A DNA stretch of 64,000 nt, taken from positions 1 to 64,000 of the forward strand of contig JBBEBE010000006.1 in the NCBI GenBank assembly GCA_040882505.1, given 5' to 3'. Source of the DNA: JBBEBE01 sp040882505 (GTDB lineage Bacteria; Bacteroidota; Rhodothermia; Balneolales; Balneolaceae). Shown in pieces: positions 26,183 to 34,223 of the stretch. Under the pieces are notes generated by a model. The model ran no database searches and had not been told where the DNA came from. It saw only the letters and a list, made by a program, of their open reading frames with translations. A program made the position numbers and the translations under genes. Within the stretch, counting starts at the first letter, position 1, and each line of letters opens with the position of its first letter.

Positions 26183-26239
26183 CTGAACGAAGACAGTCTT
26201 TTTGATGTACAATCGTGTCAATAGTGAGGCAGAAAAAGG

Positions 26240-28429
26240 ATGACAGAGAAGGAGATGGCGGGCTGGGTGGCACGCGAATTATCGATAGGTGTGGGTCAGG
26301 TATCCAGCCTGGCCGAACTATTGGATGGCGGTGCAACGGTTCCGTTTATTGCGAGGTACAGACAGGAGAGGACCGGTGGCTTGGACGAGCAGCAGATTCG
26401 ATCTGTACGGGATCGGCTGGAGTCGATTCGTGCATTGGAACATCGACGAGCGTTTATTCTGGAGAGTATTGAATCACAGGGAAAATTGACCGATGAACTC
26501 CGGACGACGATCCTCGCCTGCAATGAACTGACGCAGCTCGAAGACCTTTATTTACCCTACAAACCGCGAAAAATGACGCGGGCAGACAAGGCAATCGAAG
26601 CCGGACTCGAGCCACTTGCCGACCTGATCTGGGCGCAGGAAGTGACCCGGGGTACTCCCGAATCAATCGCCCAATCGTATGTCAATGAAGAGAAGGGGAT
26701 CGCGACGTTCGAAGAAGCCCTTCACGGGGCGCGGGATATCGTGGCTCAATGGGTAAGCCAGGTTCCGGAGGTTCGGGAGATGTTGCGAAAGCAGCTTCGA
26801 ACGCATGGAAAAGTGGTCTCAAAGCTTTCGAGTGAGACAGCGAAGGGGAAAGATCCCAAGAAGGTGTTCGAGACCTATTATGACTTTCAAACCAACGTAA
26901 AGCATCTGAAGCCCTATCAGGTGCTTGCTTTGGATCGTGGCGAACGCGAGGGGGTTCTTCGTGTTCGTGTCGAGGTTTGGGAAGAACGTACGCTGGAAGA
27001 GGTTGATACCCTCGTCATTCAGAACGAAAAGAACATCTTTGTCGAGGATCTCGAAAAGGCGATTTCCGATGCCTGGAAACGTCTGCTCTACCCCTCTCTG
27101 GAACGGGAGTTGCGCTCGGAGTTGACCGACACTTCGGGAGAACACGCAATCGGGATGTTTGCGGAGAATTTGAAAAATCTGTTGCTTCAGCCACCGCTCT
27201 CTTCGCGTGTCGTGATGGGAATCGATCCGGCGTATCGAACGGGTTGCAAGGTAGCCGTCGTTGGCCCAACCGGTAATTATCTGGACGGGACAACAATCTG
27301 GCCCACTCCACCGCGGAATCAGGTGGAAGAAGCGAAGCAGATCCTGGCAAAGCTCATTGATACGCATGGCGTGGATCTGATCGCCATTGGAAACGGGACG
27401 GCAAGTCGCGAAACGGAACAGGTGGTCGCCGAGCTCGTGCAGAACTTGAAGGAAAAGGGGAAGGGAGACGGGCTCTCCTGGCTCATCGTGAATGAAGCCG
27501 GTGCATCCGTGTATTCTGCGTCCGAAATTGCGAGAGAAGAGTTTCCCGACTTGGAAGCCGCACAGCGCGGAAACATCTCCATCGCCCGACGGGTTCTTGA
27601 CCCGTTGGCCGAATTGGTCAAAATGGATCCGAAGTCGATAGGAGTGGGGCTCTATCAGCACGATGTGAATCAGGTGAAATTGGCGAAAAAACTGGATGAC
27701 GTGGTCGAGAGTTGTGTGAACCATGTGGGAGTACAACTCAACTCGGCCAGTGCCGCCCTGCTCAACCATGTTTCCGGACTGGGACGACTTATTTCCAAAG
27801 AGATTGTGCGCCATCGCGAGACCATCGGGCGATTTACCAATCGTGAACAGTTGCTCGAGGTCGCCGGATTGGGTCCATTTCGGTTTGAACAGGCCGCCGG
27901 TTTTCTGCGAATTCCCGAGTCTGAAAATTCACTGGACAATACAGCGATCCATCCGGAGAGTTATCGGTCCGTCGAAGCCCTCTGCCGTCAGCTTGACCTC
28001 TCTGTGGAGCAGGTCACCCGGGATTCCAGTATTCTCACGAAGCGTCTGCAGGGAGTAGACCGGGAACAGCTCGCCGGCAGTATAGGAGTTGGCCGACCCA
28101 CTCTGGAACTAATTCTGGAGAACCTTCTCAAACCGGGTCGCGATCCTCGGGAAGAGATGGACCCACCGGCCCTTCGTGAAGACATCCTCACCATGGAGGA
28201 TTTGGTTGTCGGACAAAAATTGAAGGGAACGGTGAGGAATGTGGTCGATTTCGGAGCCTTTGTCGATATTGGGGTGAAAGCAGACGGGCTGCTTCATGTG
28301 AGCAAGATGAGACGGGATGGCAGACGCGTTCAGAATGTCCACGACGAAGTGCGGGTCGGAGAAGTCATCGAAGTTTCGATCGAGAGTGTGGATATACAGC
28401 GGCAGCGGATCGGACTCAAACGGGTATAA
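26240..28429 (+). CDS. tex: Tex-family S1 RNA-binding protein
   Basis: Conserved nucleic-acid-binding protein related to eukaryotic Spt6, linked to transcription and to stress and virulence traits. The domain order is as in Pseudomonas Tex: helical N-terminus with VPFIARYRQERTGGL and DLYLPYKPRK, YqgF/RNase H-like core (VVMGIDPAYRTGCKVAVV, IAIGNGTASRETE), helix-hairpin-helix part (LNSASAALLNHVSGLG), and a C-terminal S1 domain (VRNVVDFGAFVDIGVK to IGLKRV). At 729 residues it is slightly shorter than most. A good AAAAAGG lies just before the ATG. Confidence 0.97.
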   Translation: MTEKEMAGWVARELSIGVGQVSSLAELLDGGATVPFIARYRQERTGGLDEQQIRSVRDRLESIRALEHRRAFILESIESQGKLTDELRTTILACNELTQLEDLYLPYKPRKMTRADKAIEAGLEPLADLIWAQEVTRGTPESIAQSYVNEEKGIATFEEALHGARDIVAQWVSQVPEVREMLRKQLRTHGKVVSKLSSETAKGKDPKKVFETYYDFQTNVKHLKPYQVLALDRGEREGVLRVRVEVWEERTLEEVDTLVIQNEKNIFVEDLEKAISDAWKRLLYPSLERELRSELTDTSGEHAIGMFAENLKNLLLQPPLSSRVVMGIDPAYRTGCKVAVVGPTGNYLDGTTIWPTPPRNQVEEAKQILAKLIDTHGVDLIAIGNGTASRETEQVVAELVQNLKEKGKGDGLSWLIVNEAGASVYSASEIAREEFPDLEAAQRGNISIARRVLDPLAELVKMDPKSIGVGLYQHDVNQVKLAKKLDDVVESCVNHVGVQLNSASAALLNHVSGLGRLISKEIVRHRETIGRFTNREQLLEVAGLGPFRFEQAAGFLRIPESENSLDNTAIHPESYRSVEALCRQLDLSVEQVTRDSSILTKRLQGVDREQLAGSIGVGRPTLELILENLLKPGRDPREEMDPPALREDILTMEDLVVGQKLKGTVRNVVDFGAFVDIGVKADGLLHVSKMRRDGRRVQNVHDEVRVGEVIEVSIESVDIQRQRIGLKRV

Positions 28430-28533
28430 GTAGACAGTTCGGTGGTTTCGGGATTCTGAAAACCACGAGAAGTCTCCGAAACAGAGCTGAAACAGACGGC
28501 CAACGGGCCAAAACAGAGATAAAATCAGAGATC

Positions 28534-28968
28534 ATGAGTCAAGCCATTATCGAGACCGAAAAGGGAACCATGCGAGCCGACTTGTATGGAGAGGATGCAC
28601 CCGGTACCGTCGAAAATTTTGTAAAACTCGCAGAAGACGGATTCTATGACGGACTCACCTTCCATCGGGTTATTCCCGATTTTGTGATCCAGGGAGGGTG
28701 CCCAAAGGGAGATGGTACCGGCGGACCGGGGTACACAATTGATTGTGAAACAACCGGCGACAAGCAGACGCACGACCGTGGGGTTCTCTCGATGGCACAT
28801 GCGGGACGAAATACAGGTGGCTCGCAGTTTTTTGTCTGCCACAACCGCCAGAACACGCAACATCTGGACGGCAAGCACACCGTATTTGGAAAAGTGATCG
28901 ATGGTCTGGACATCATTGACGAGATTGCTGCCGGAGACAAGATTCTCTCTGTTACAATCGAGTCCTGA
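28534..28968 (+). CDS. Peptidyl-prolyl cis-trans isomerase, cyclophilin type
   Basis: Single-domain cyclophilin of 144 residues without a signal peptide, so cytoplasmic. The active site is visible: FHRVIPDFVIQGG (catalytic Arg), SMAHAGRNTGGSQFFVC and HLDGKHTVFGKV. It carries no extra domain. It follows tex after 104 nt (containing a 7-bp GTGGTTT/AAACCAC inverted repeat at 28442-28466) and lies 12 nt before the GMC gene, so it may be the first gene of that operon. Confidence 0.95.
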   Translation: MSQAIIETEKGTMRADLYGEDAPGTVENFVKLAEDGFYDGLTFHRVIPDFVIQGGCPKGDGTGGPGYTIDCETTGDKQTHDRGVLSMAHAGRNTGGSQFFVCHNRQNTQHLDGKHTVFGKVIDGLDIIDEIAAGDKILSVTIES

Positions 28969-28980
28969 CAAATAGAGCAG

Positions 28981-30714
28981 ATGCAGATACAGACGAAAGG
29001 GGATCTCTATGATGCCGTGATCGTCGGCTCTGGAGCCGGTGGTGGAATGGCAGCCAATATTTTGTCAAAAGCGGGCCTGTCGGTTGCGGTTCTTGAAGCA
29101 GGTGGGTTTTACGATCCGGCTCAGGAGGCATACCGAACGCAACTCCGATGGCCATGGGAGTCGCCCCGCAGGGGTGCATCGACACATCGCCCGTTTGGCG
29201 ATTTTGATGCGGCTTGGGGAGGATGGGAGATCGACGGAGAACCGTATACGCGTCAAGAGGGTACCCGATTCGACTGGTTTCGCTCCCGAATGCTCGGCGG
29301 CCGAACCAACCACTGGGGACGCATCTCACTCCGGTTTGGCCCGAAGGATTTCAAGAGAAAGGATCAGGACGGTTTGGGTGAAAATTGGCCCGTTACCTAC
29401 GAAGAGATCGCGCCCTACTACGATCGGGTAGACAAGTCCATCGGTGTGTTCGGGACCCATGAAGGGAGGGAGAACGACCCGGACGGTTTTTTTCTACCTC
29501 CTCCGAAACCACGATTGCATGAGCTCTATGTGAAGCGGGGTGGGGAGAAGATCGGAATTCCGGTCATTCCCAATCGGCTTTCCATACTGACGCGTCCGGT
29601 CTCTTCGGAGCGCGGGGTCTGTTTCTACTGCAATCAGTGCAATCGAGGCTGTCAAGCCTATGCCGACTTCTCGGCCGGATCCTGTCTGGTTCAGCCCGCC
29701 ATGAAGCGTGGACAGGTCGATCTCTACACCGACGCAATGGTACGAGAGGTGACGACGGACCAAACCGGACAGGCAACGGGTGTGATCTTCATCGACAAGC
29801 GGGATCGGGAGGAGTATCTGGTGCGGGGTCGAACGGTTCTTCTCGGAGCGTCCGCTTGCGAGAGTGCACGCATCTTGCTCAACTCCCGATCGCCGGAGCA
29901 CCCGGACGGACTGGCCAATTCCAGTGGTGTGGTCGGACGGTATCTGCACGACTCAACGGGTGCCGACCGGATGGCAGTGATTCCCGCTTTGTTGAACCGG
30001 GATCGCTACAATGAAGATGGTGTGGGGGGTGCACATGTCTATACTCCCTGGTGGCTTGACAACGCAACACTCGACTTCCCGCGGGGTTACCATCTGGAGT
30101 TTTGGGGCGGGATGAGCATGCCGGCCTACGGGTTCGGGGGTGGAATGGACACACTCAGGCGCTATGTACGGGACGAATTCGGAAATTTGTCCCCGGCAGG
30201 AGGCTATGGTGCCGGGCTCAAGCGGGATATTCGTGCCATATACGGTGCAACAGTCGGGATCTCCGGGCGCGGAGAGAGCGTACCGCAGTATGAGAACTAC
30301 TGCGAAATCGACCCGGAGCGGATCGATCAATTCGGTATTCCCGTCCTGACGTTCAACTACCGTTGGAGTGAGCATGAGCTCGGGCAGGCTCGTCATATGC
30401 AGGATACGTTCGAAGAGATGCTGACATCCATGGGTGGAGAGCTTGTTGGAGAGAAAGCGGGAGCCGATCGGGAGTACGGGTTGCATGCACCGGGCCGGAT
30501 CATCCACGAAGTGGGAACGACCCGAATGGGGAATGATCCGGCAACCTCGGTGCTCAACAAATTTGGACAGGCGCATGACTGCAAGAATCTCTTTGTAGTG
30601 GATGCCGGGAGTTTTGTCTCGCAAGCCGACAAGAATCCGACCTGGACCATTCTTGCGCTCTCTTGGCGAACGTCGGACTACATTGTGGAACAGATGAAAA
30701 AAGGGGAGCTCTGA
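28981..30714 (+). CDS. GMC oxidoreductase, large subunit of a membrane-linked sugar dehydrogenase
   Basis: FAD-dependent alcohol/sugar dehydrogenase of the GMC family (577 residues). The dinucleotide loop GSGAGGG is at 16-22, GGRTNHWG at 106-113, and the C-terminal FAD/active site in HEVGTTRMG, LFVVDAGSF and NPTWTILALSWR. A cysteine cluster C-x2-C-x2-C-x3-C (Cys214, 217, 220, 224) sits where FAD glucose and fructose dehydrogenases carry a 3Fe-4S cluster that passes electrons on; that this protein binds one is inference. There is no signal peptide: export would rely on the Tat signal of the small subunit encoded next (1-nt gap). No cytochrome c subunit is in the window. Confidence 0.92.
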   Translation: MQIQTKGDLYDAVIVGSGAGGGMAANILSKAGLSVAVLEAGGFYDPAQEAYRTQLRWPWESPRRGASTHRPFGDFDAAWGGWEIDGEPYTRQEGTRFDWFRSRMLGGRTNHWGRISLRFGPKDFKRKDQDGLGENWPVTYEEIAPYYDRVDKSIGVFGTHEGRENDPDGFFLPPPKPRLHELYVKRGGEKIGIPVIPNRLSILTRPVSSERGVCFYCNQCNRGCQAYADFSAGSCLVQPAMKRGQVDLYTDAMVREVTTDQTGQATGVIFIDKRDREEYLVRGRTVLLGASACESARILLNSRSPEHPDGLANSSGVVGRYLHDSTGADRMAVIPALLNRDRYNEDGVGGAHVYTPWWLDNATLDFPRGYHLEFWGGMSMPAYGFGGGMDTLRRYVRDEFGNLSPAGGYGAGLKRDIRAIYGATVGISGRGESVPQYENYCEIDPERIDQFGIPVLTFNYRWSEHELGQARHMQDTFEEMLTSMGGELVGEKAGADREYGLHAPGRIIHEVGTTRMGNDPATSVLNKFGQAHDCKNLFVVDAGSFVSQADKNPTWTILALSWRTSDYIVEQMKKGEL

Positions 30715-30715
30715 T

Positions 30716-31447
30716 ATGGATCGACGAGAATATGTCAAGCTGATGCTTGCCGGGTCGGTGGGAGCCGGTCTGTTTCTGCAGAGTGGATGTACAGCAGAGG
30801 ATCGACGGGAGAGTGAAGAGATTCTGGAGGCGACCGGCGCAGATCGGGGATACACAGCCATCGAACTGGAACGGGATCAAAAGCTCCAGGAGAAGACGTT
30901 TTTCAATCGCCACGAGAGAGCAACGGTCGATCAACTCGCCGACTGGATCATTCCGGAGGACGATCGCTCACCTGGCGCGGTGGAGGCGGGAGTTCCGGAT
31001 TTTATTGATTTCATGATGCTCGACATGCCCGATATGCAGGTACCGATGCGGGGCGGGCTCATGTGGCTCGACAACCGAAGCCGCGACCTCTTTGGTGCGC
31101 CGTTTGCCGGGTGCACTCGAGATCAACAACAGGAAATACTGGATCGAATCGCCTGGCCGGACCGAGTGGAACCGGATTGGGAGTACGGGATGCGCTTCTT
31201 CAACCGGATGAGGGATCTGGTTGCGACCGGTTTTTTTACGTCCGAGACGGGGCTCAAGGATCTGGACTATAAAGGGAACCAACCCAATGTTTGGGACGGA
31301 GTTCCGGACGAGGTGCTCGAGAAGCACGGCCTGGCATATGATGAAAAGACGTTGAACGAGTCGGTTCAACCCGGGGAGCGGGGTGTCCGGGCCGAATGGA
31401 CCGATTCGGGGGAGCTTCTCCGGCCGCGCATGGTTGACAACAAATAA
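30716..31447 (+). CDS. Gluconate 2-dehydrogenase subunit 3 family protein, Tat lipoprotein
   Basis: Small partner of GMC sugar dehydrogenases. The N-terminus DRREYVKLMLAGSVGAGLFLQSGC combines a twin-arginine motif with a lipobox (Cys23 or thereabouts), so it can be exported folded, piggy-backing the FAD subunit, and then lipidated. The mature region has the family stretch ERATVDQLADWIIPEDDRSPGAVEAGV and RDLFGAPFAGCTRDQQQEILDRIAWP. 243 residues, as usual. It starts 1 nt after the GMC stop. The two proteins form one enzyme; substrate unknown. Confidence 0.93.
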   Translation: MDRREYVKLMLAGSVGAGLFLQSGCTAEDRRESEEILEATGADRGYTAIELERDQKLQEKTFFNRHERATVDQLADWIIPEDDRSPGAVEAGVPDFIDFMMLDMPDMQVPMRGGLMWLDNRSRDLFGAPFAGCTRDQQQEILDRIAWPDRVEPDWEYGMRFFNRMRDLVATGFFTSETGLKDLDYKGNQPNVWDGVPDEVLEKHGLAYDEKTLNESVQPGERGVRAEWTDSGELLRPRMVDNK

Positions 31448-31463
31448 TCGGAGGACGGGTGGA

Positions 31464-33296
31464 ATGTGTGGAATTATCGGAGTATTGAGTCTCAGAGATG
31501 CGACTCCACTGGTGATGGACGGGTTGCGGCGATTGGAGTACCGGGGGTATGACAGTGCTGGCGTGGCCACACTGGAAGAGGATAAAATTCAGAGATATCG
31601 TGCGCAAGGAAAGTTAAACAATCTGGCGTCCAGACTGGAGTCGGTTACGAGCCGGGGTCGCGTTGGAATCGGTCATACTCGTTGGGCGACGCACGGTGCC
31701 CCGACCGAGGAGAATGCCCATCCTCATGCCAGTGATCGAGTGGCAGTCGTTCACAACGGAATCATCGAAAATTATTCCGAGTTGCGATCCGAACTCCAGG
31801 CTGCCGGGTATCGGTTCGAAACGGATACCGATACGGAGGTGGTGGTTCATCTGGTAACGGAAGGCCTCGCAAACGGATTGAGCCCGAAAGAAGCAGCATA
31901 TCGGTCATTTGACCGACTCAATGGTGCATTCGCACTGGTATTGATGTTTGCCGGAGAGCCGGATCTGTTGGTGGGTGTGCGTCAGGGAACCCCCCTGACA
32001 GTCGGGCTGGGTGATGGGGAGATGTATCTTGCATCGGACTCCTATGCACTTGCTCACTTGACCCGAAAAGTCTGTTTTTTGGAGGATGGCGATCGTGTGA
32101 TGTTGAATCGAGAGTCGATGCAGGTGGAGACACCGGACGGGATATCCGTGGAACGTCCTGTTCGAATGACGGCGCAATCCGGACTGACAACCGGAAAGGG
32201 GGGGTACCGACATTATATGCTCAAGGAGATCCATGAGCAACCGGCCGTGATCGGAGACACATTGAACAGCTTTGTGAATCCTACGACCGGGCGAGTCGCA
32301 CTGCCCGAGGAGGTGTTGGCTCCACTTGCCTCTGCCAGCAGAATCAATATGGTGGCGTGCGGAACCGCCTATTACAGTTGCATGGTGGCACGTTACTGGA
32401 TGGAGCAGATCGCCGGCATTCCTTGTGATGTAGATATCGCATCTGAATTTCGCTATCGGGGAGCCATCCTCCCGAAGGATGGAGCCAGTCTGTTTGTCTC
32501 CCAGTCGGGCGAGACACTCGATACATTGGAGGCGCTGCGAACCTGCCGCAAAGCTGGTCAACCCATTCTTTCCATCGTCAATACGATTGAATCAACGATT
32601 GAACGTGAGTCGGATGTCGTACTTCGGACACTTGCCGGTCCGGAGATCGGAGTGGCTTCGACGAAGGCGTTTACGACCCAACTTACGACTCTGGCGTGTC
32701 TGGCCCTTGCGATTGGTGAGCGGCGAGGGGTTTTGGATGCAGCTGTAGGAACAGAACTCTCGGAAGCGTTGCGTCACATTCCGAAATTGGCTGCCGACGT
32801 GATACAGACGAGTACGGACTCGATCGAACAGATTGCACGTGAGCTGCATGAGTATAATGACATTCTCTATCTTGGTCGTGGATCACTCTATCCCATTGCA
32901 CTGGAGGGAGCACTGAAGTTGAAGGAGATCTCCTACATTCATGCAGAAGGATATGCAGCCGGTGAATTGAAGCACGGTCCCATTGCATTGATCGATGAAC
33001 AGATGCCGGTGGTTGTGACGGCTCCCGGCAATGATCCACTGTTTGACAAGGTGGCATCCAACCTTCAGGAGACCGTGGCTCGTGGTGCCCGTGTCTTGTT
33101 GATTACCGATGCGGCGGGAGCCAAACGAATGGAAGGGATTGCGACCTGGATGGTGGTACTTGGAGATTGTCCTCTGTATGTTTCGCCCATCTTGTACGCC
33201 CTTCCGGTTCAACTGTTGGCCTACTACGTAGCCGTAGCCAAAGGAACGGATGTGGATCAACCCAGAAATCTTGCGAAGGCCGTCACAGTCGAATAG
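31464..33296 (+). CDS. glmS: Glutamine-fructose-6-phosphate aminotransferase
   Basis: Makes glucosamine 6-phosphate for peptidoglycan and LPS. The nucleophile Cys2 follows the initiator Met (MCGIIG), which fixes the ATG at 31464, with GGAGG 10 nt upstream. The glutaminase domain spans 1-240 (RRLEYRGYDSAG, GIGHTRWATHG). Two SIS domains follow (ACGTAYYSCMVARYWMEQ, VSQSGETLDTLEALR, STKAFTTQLTTLA) with the end AVAKGTDVDQPRNLAKAVTVE. 610 residues, standard. It starts 16 nt after the dehydrogenase small subunit. No glmS ribozyme leader is visible. Confidence 0.98.
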   Translation: MCGIIGVLSLRDATPLVMDGLRRLEYRGYDSAGVATLEEDKIQRYRAQGKLNNLASRLESVTSRGRVGIGHTRWATHGAPTEENAHPHASDRVAVVHNGIIENYSELRSELQAAGYRFETDTDTEVVVHLVTEGLANGLSPKEAAYRSFDRLNGAFALVLMFAGEPDLLVGVRQGTPLTVGLGDGEMYLASDSYALAHLTRKVCFLEDGDRVMLNRESMQVETPDGISVERPVRMTAQSGLTTGKGGYRHYMLKEIHEQPAVIGDTLNSFVNPTTGRVALPEEVLAPLASASRINMVACGTAYYSCMVARYWMEQIAGIPCDVDIASEFRYRGAILPKDGASLFVSQSGETLDTLEALRTCRKAGQPILSIVNTIESTIERESDVVLRTLAGPEIGVASTKAFTTQLTTLACLALAIGERRGVLDAAVGTELSEALRHIPKLAADVIQTSTDSIEQIARELHEYNDILYLGRGSLYPIALEGALKLKEISYIHAEGYAAGELKHGPIALIDEQMPVVVTAPGNDPLFDKVASNLQETVARGARVLLITDAAGAKRMEGIATWMVVLGDCPLYVSPILYALPVQLLAYYVAVAKGTDVDQPRNLAKAVTVE

Positions 33297-33329
33297 CCGG
33301 ATTTCGTTCGACTGCGGAGAACGGCACTC

Positions 33330-34223
33330 ATGAAACACTCGGCCAACCATATCGCGGATCGAATCCGACTCATGATTACCACCAAGCAATTTCAGGTGGG
33401 CGAGTTGCTCCCCTCTACCCGGGATCTGGGCAGGCAGTTGGAAGCCAGTTTTCATACGGTTCGCAAGGCGTATCACATGCTCGAAGACGAAGGGATGATC
33501 CAGGCCCGTACCGGACGAGGGTTCGAGGTGATTCGTCAAAACAGTGGGTTGGACAAGTCCGAGCGTCTGGAAACCGGTGCCGAGAAGTTGAAACAACTGC
33601 TCGAAGAGTTGATTGGCTATGGTCTGGACGAGCAGGAGGTCGAGGCCCTTTTTGATGAGCAGATCAATTATATGGAGTGGCCCGACCGGATCCAGACGTC
33701 TGCATCGGTCGGAGAAACCGAGGAGCTGGCCCGAATGGTGTCGGAAGCGATTCAACGACAGGTCGGGGTGCGAAGCCGTCCACTCCATTTTCAGAACAAG
33801 CACGAGATGCTCAAGGTAGATGCTCTCTTTGTTCCGATTCATCTGACCGCTCACTTTCGCAGGGCGTCGGAGACGCAGAGAATCCTGCCGGTCATTTATA
33901 CGTTTGATCCCGATCTGTTGCTCTCCATCATTGATCGAGCCGCTCTGGAGACCATCGGGTTGGTGGCGGGAGATGACGAGAGCCTGCCCAAACTGATCGG
34001 TGATTTGAAGGCGGCCACGCAGTATGAAGGATCCTTTCTGGCAGGAGCTGCCTATGGGCGCTCACTTCCTCTTTTTGTACGGAATACCGACTTGATTCTC
34101 TATACAGAAGCGTGTGCCCGGTTGGTCGAACATCAGATCCCCGAAAAGCGGAGACTGAAATTGGACTATATCCTCTCGGCCAAGAGTGCCGAGTTGATTC
34201 GTTCGGAATTGTGGGATCAGTAA
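33330..34223 (+). CDS. GntR-like transcriptional regulator with unrecognised effector domain
   Basis: Residues about 1-70 are a GntR winged helix: HIADRIRLMITTKQFQVGELLPSTRDLGRQL and FHTVRKAYHMLEDEGMIQARTGRGFEV. The remaining about 225 residues do not look like FCD, UTRA, or an aminotransferase domain. They begin with a helical linker (EKLKQLLEELIGYGLDEQEVEALFDEQ) as in YtrA/YurK-type regulators and continue with an alpha/beta region. Its last base is shared with the ATG of the helicase gene (TAATG), so the two proteins are made together. The target genes are unknown; glmS lies 33 nt upstream. Confidence 0.82.
   Translation: MKHSANHIADRIRLMITTKQFQVGELLPSTRDLGRQLEASFHTVRKAYHMLEDEGMIQARTGRGFEVIRQNSGLDKSERLETGAEKLKQLLEELIGYGLDEQEVEALFDEQINYMEWPDRIQTSASVGETEELARMVSEAIQRQVGVRSRPLHFQNKHEMLKVDALFVPIHLTAHFRRASETQRILPVIYTFDPDLLLSIIDRAALETIGLVAGDDESLPKLIGDLKAATQYEGSFLAGAAYGRSLPLFVRNTDLILYTEACARLVEHQIPEKRRLKLDYILSAKSAELIRSELWDQ

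Noticed and set aside
28442..28466. GTGGTTT/AAACCAC hairpin after tex as a terminator
   Set aside because: Long loop and no T tract on either strand.
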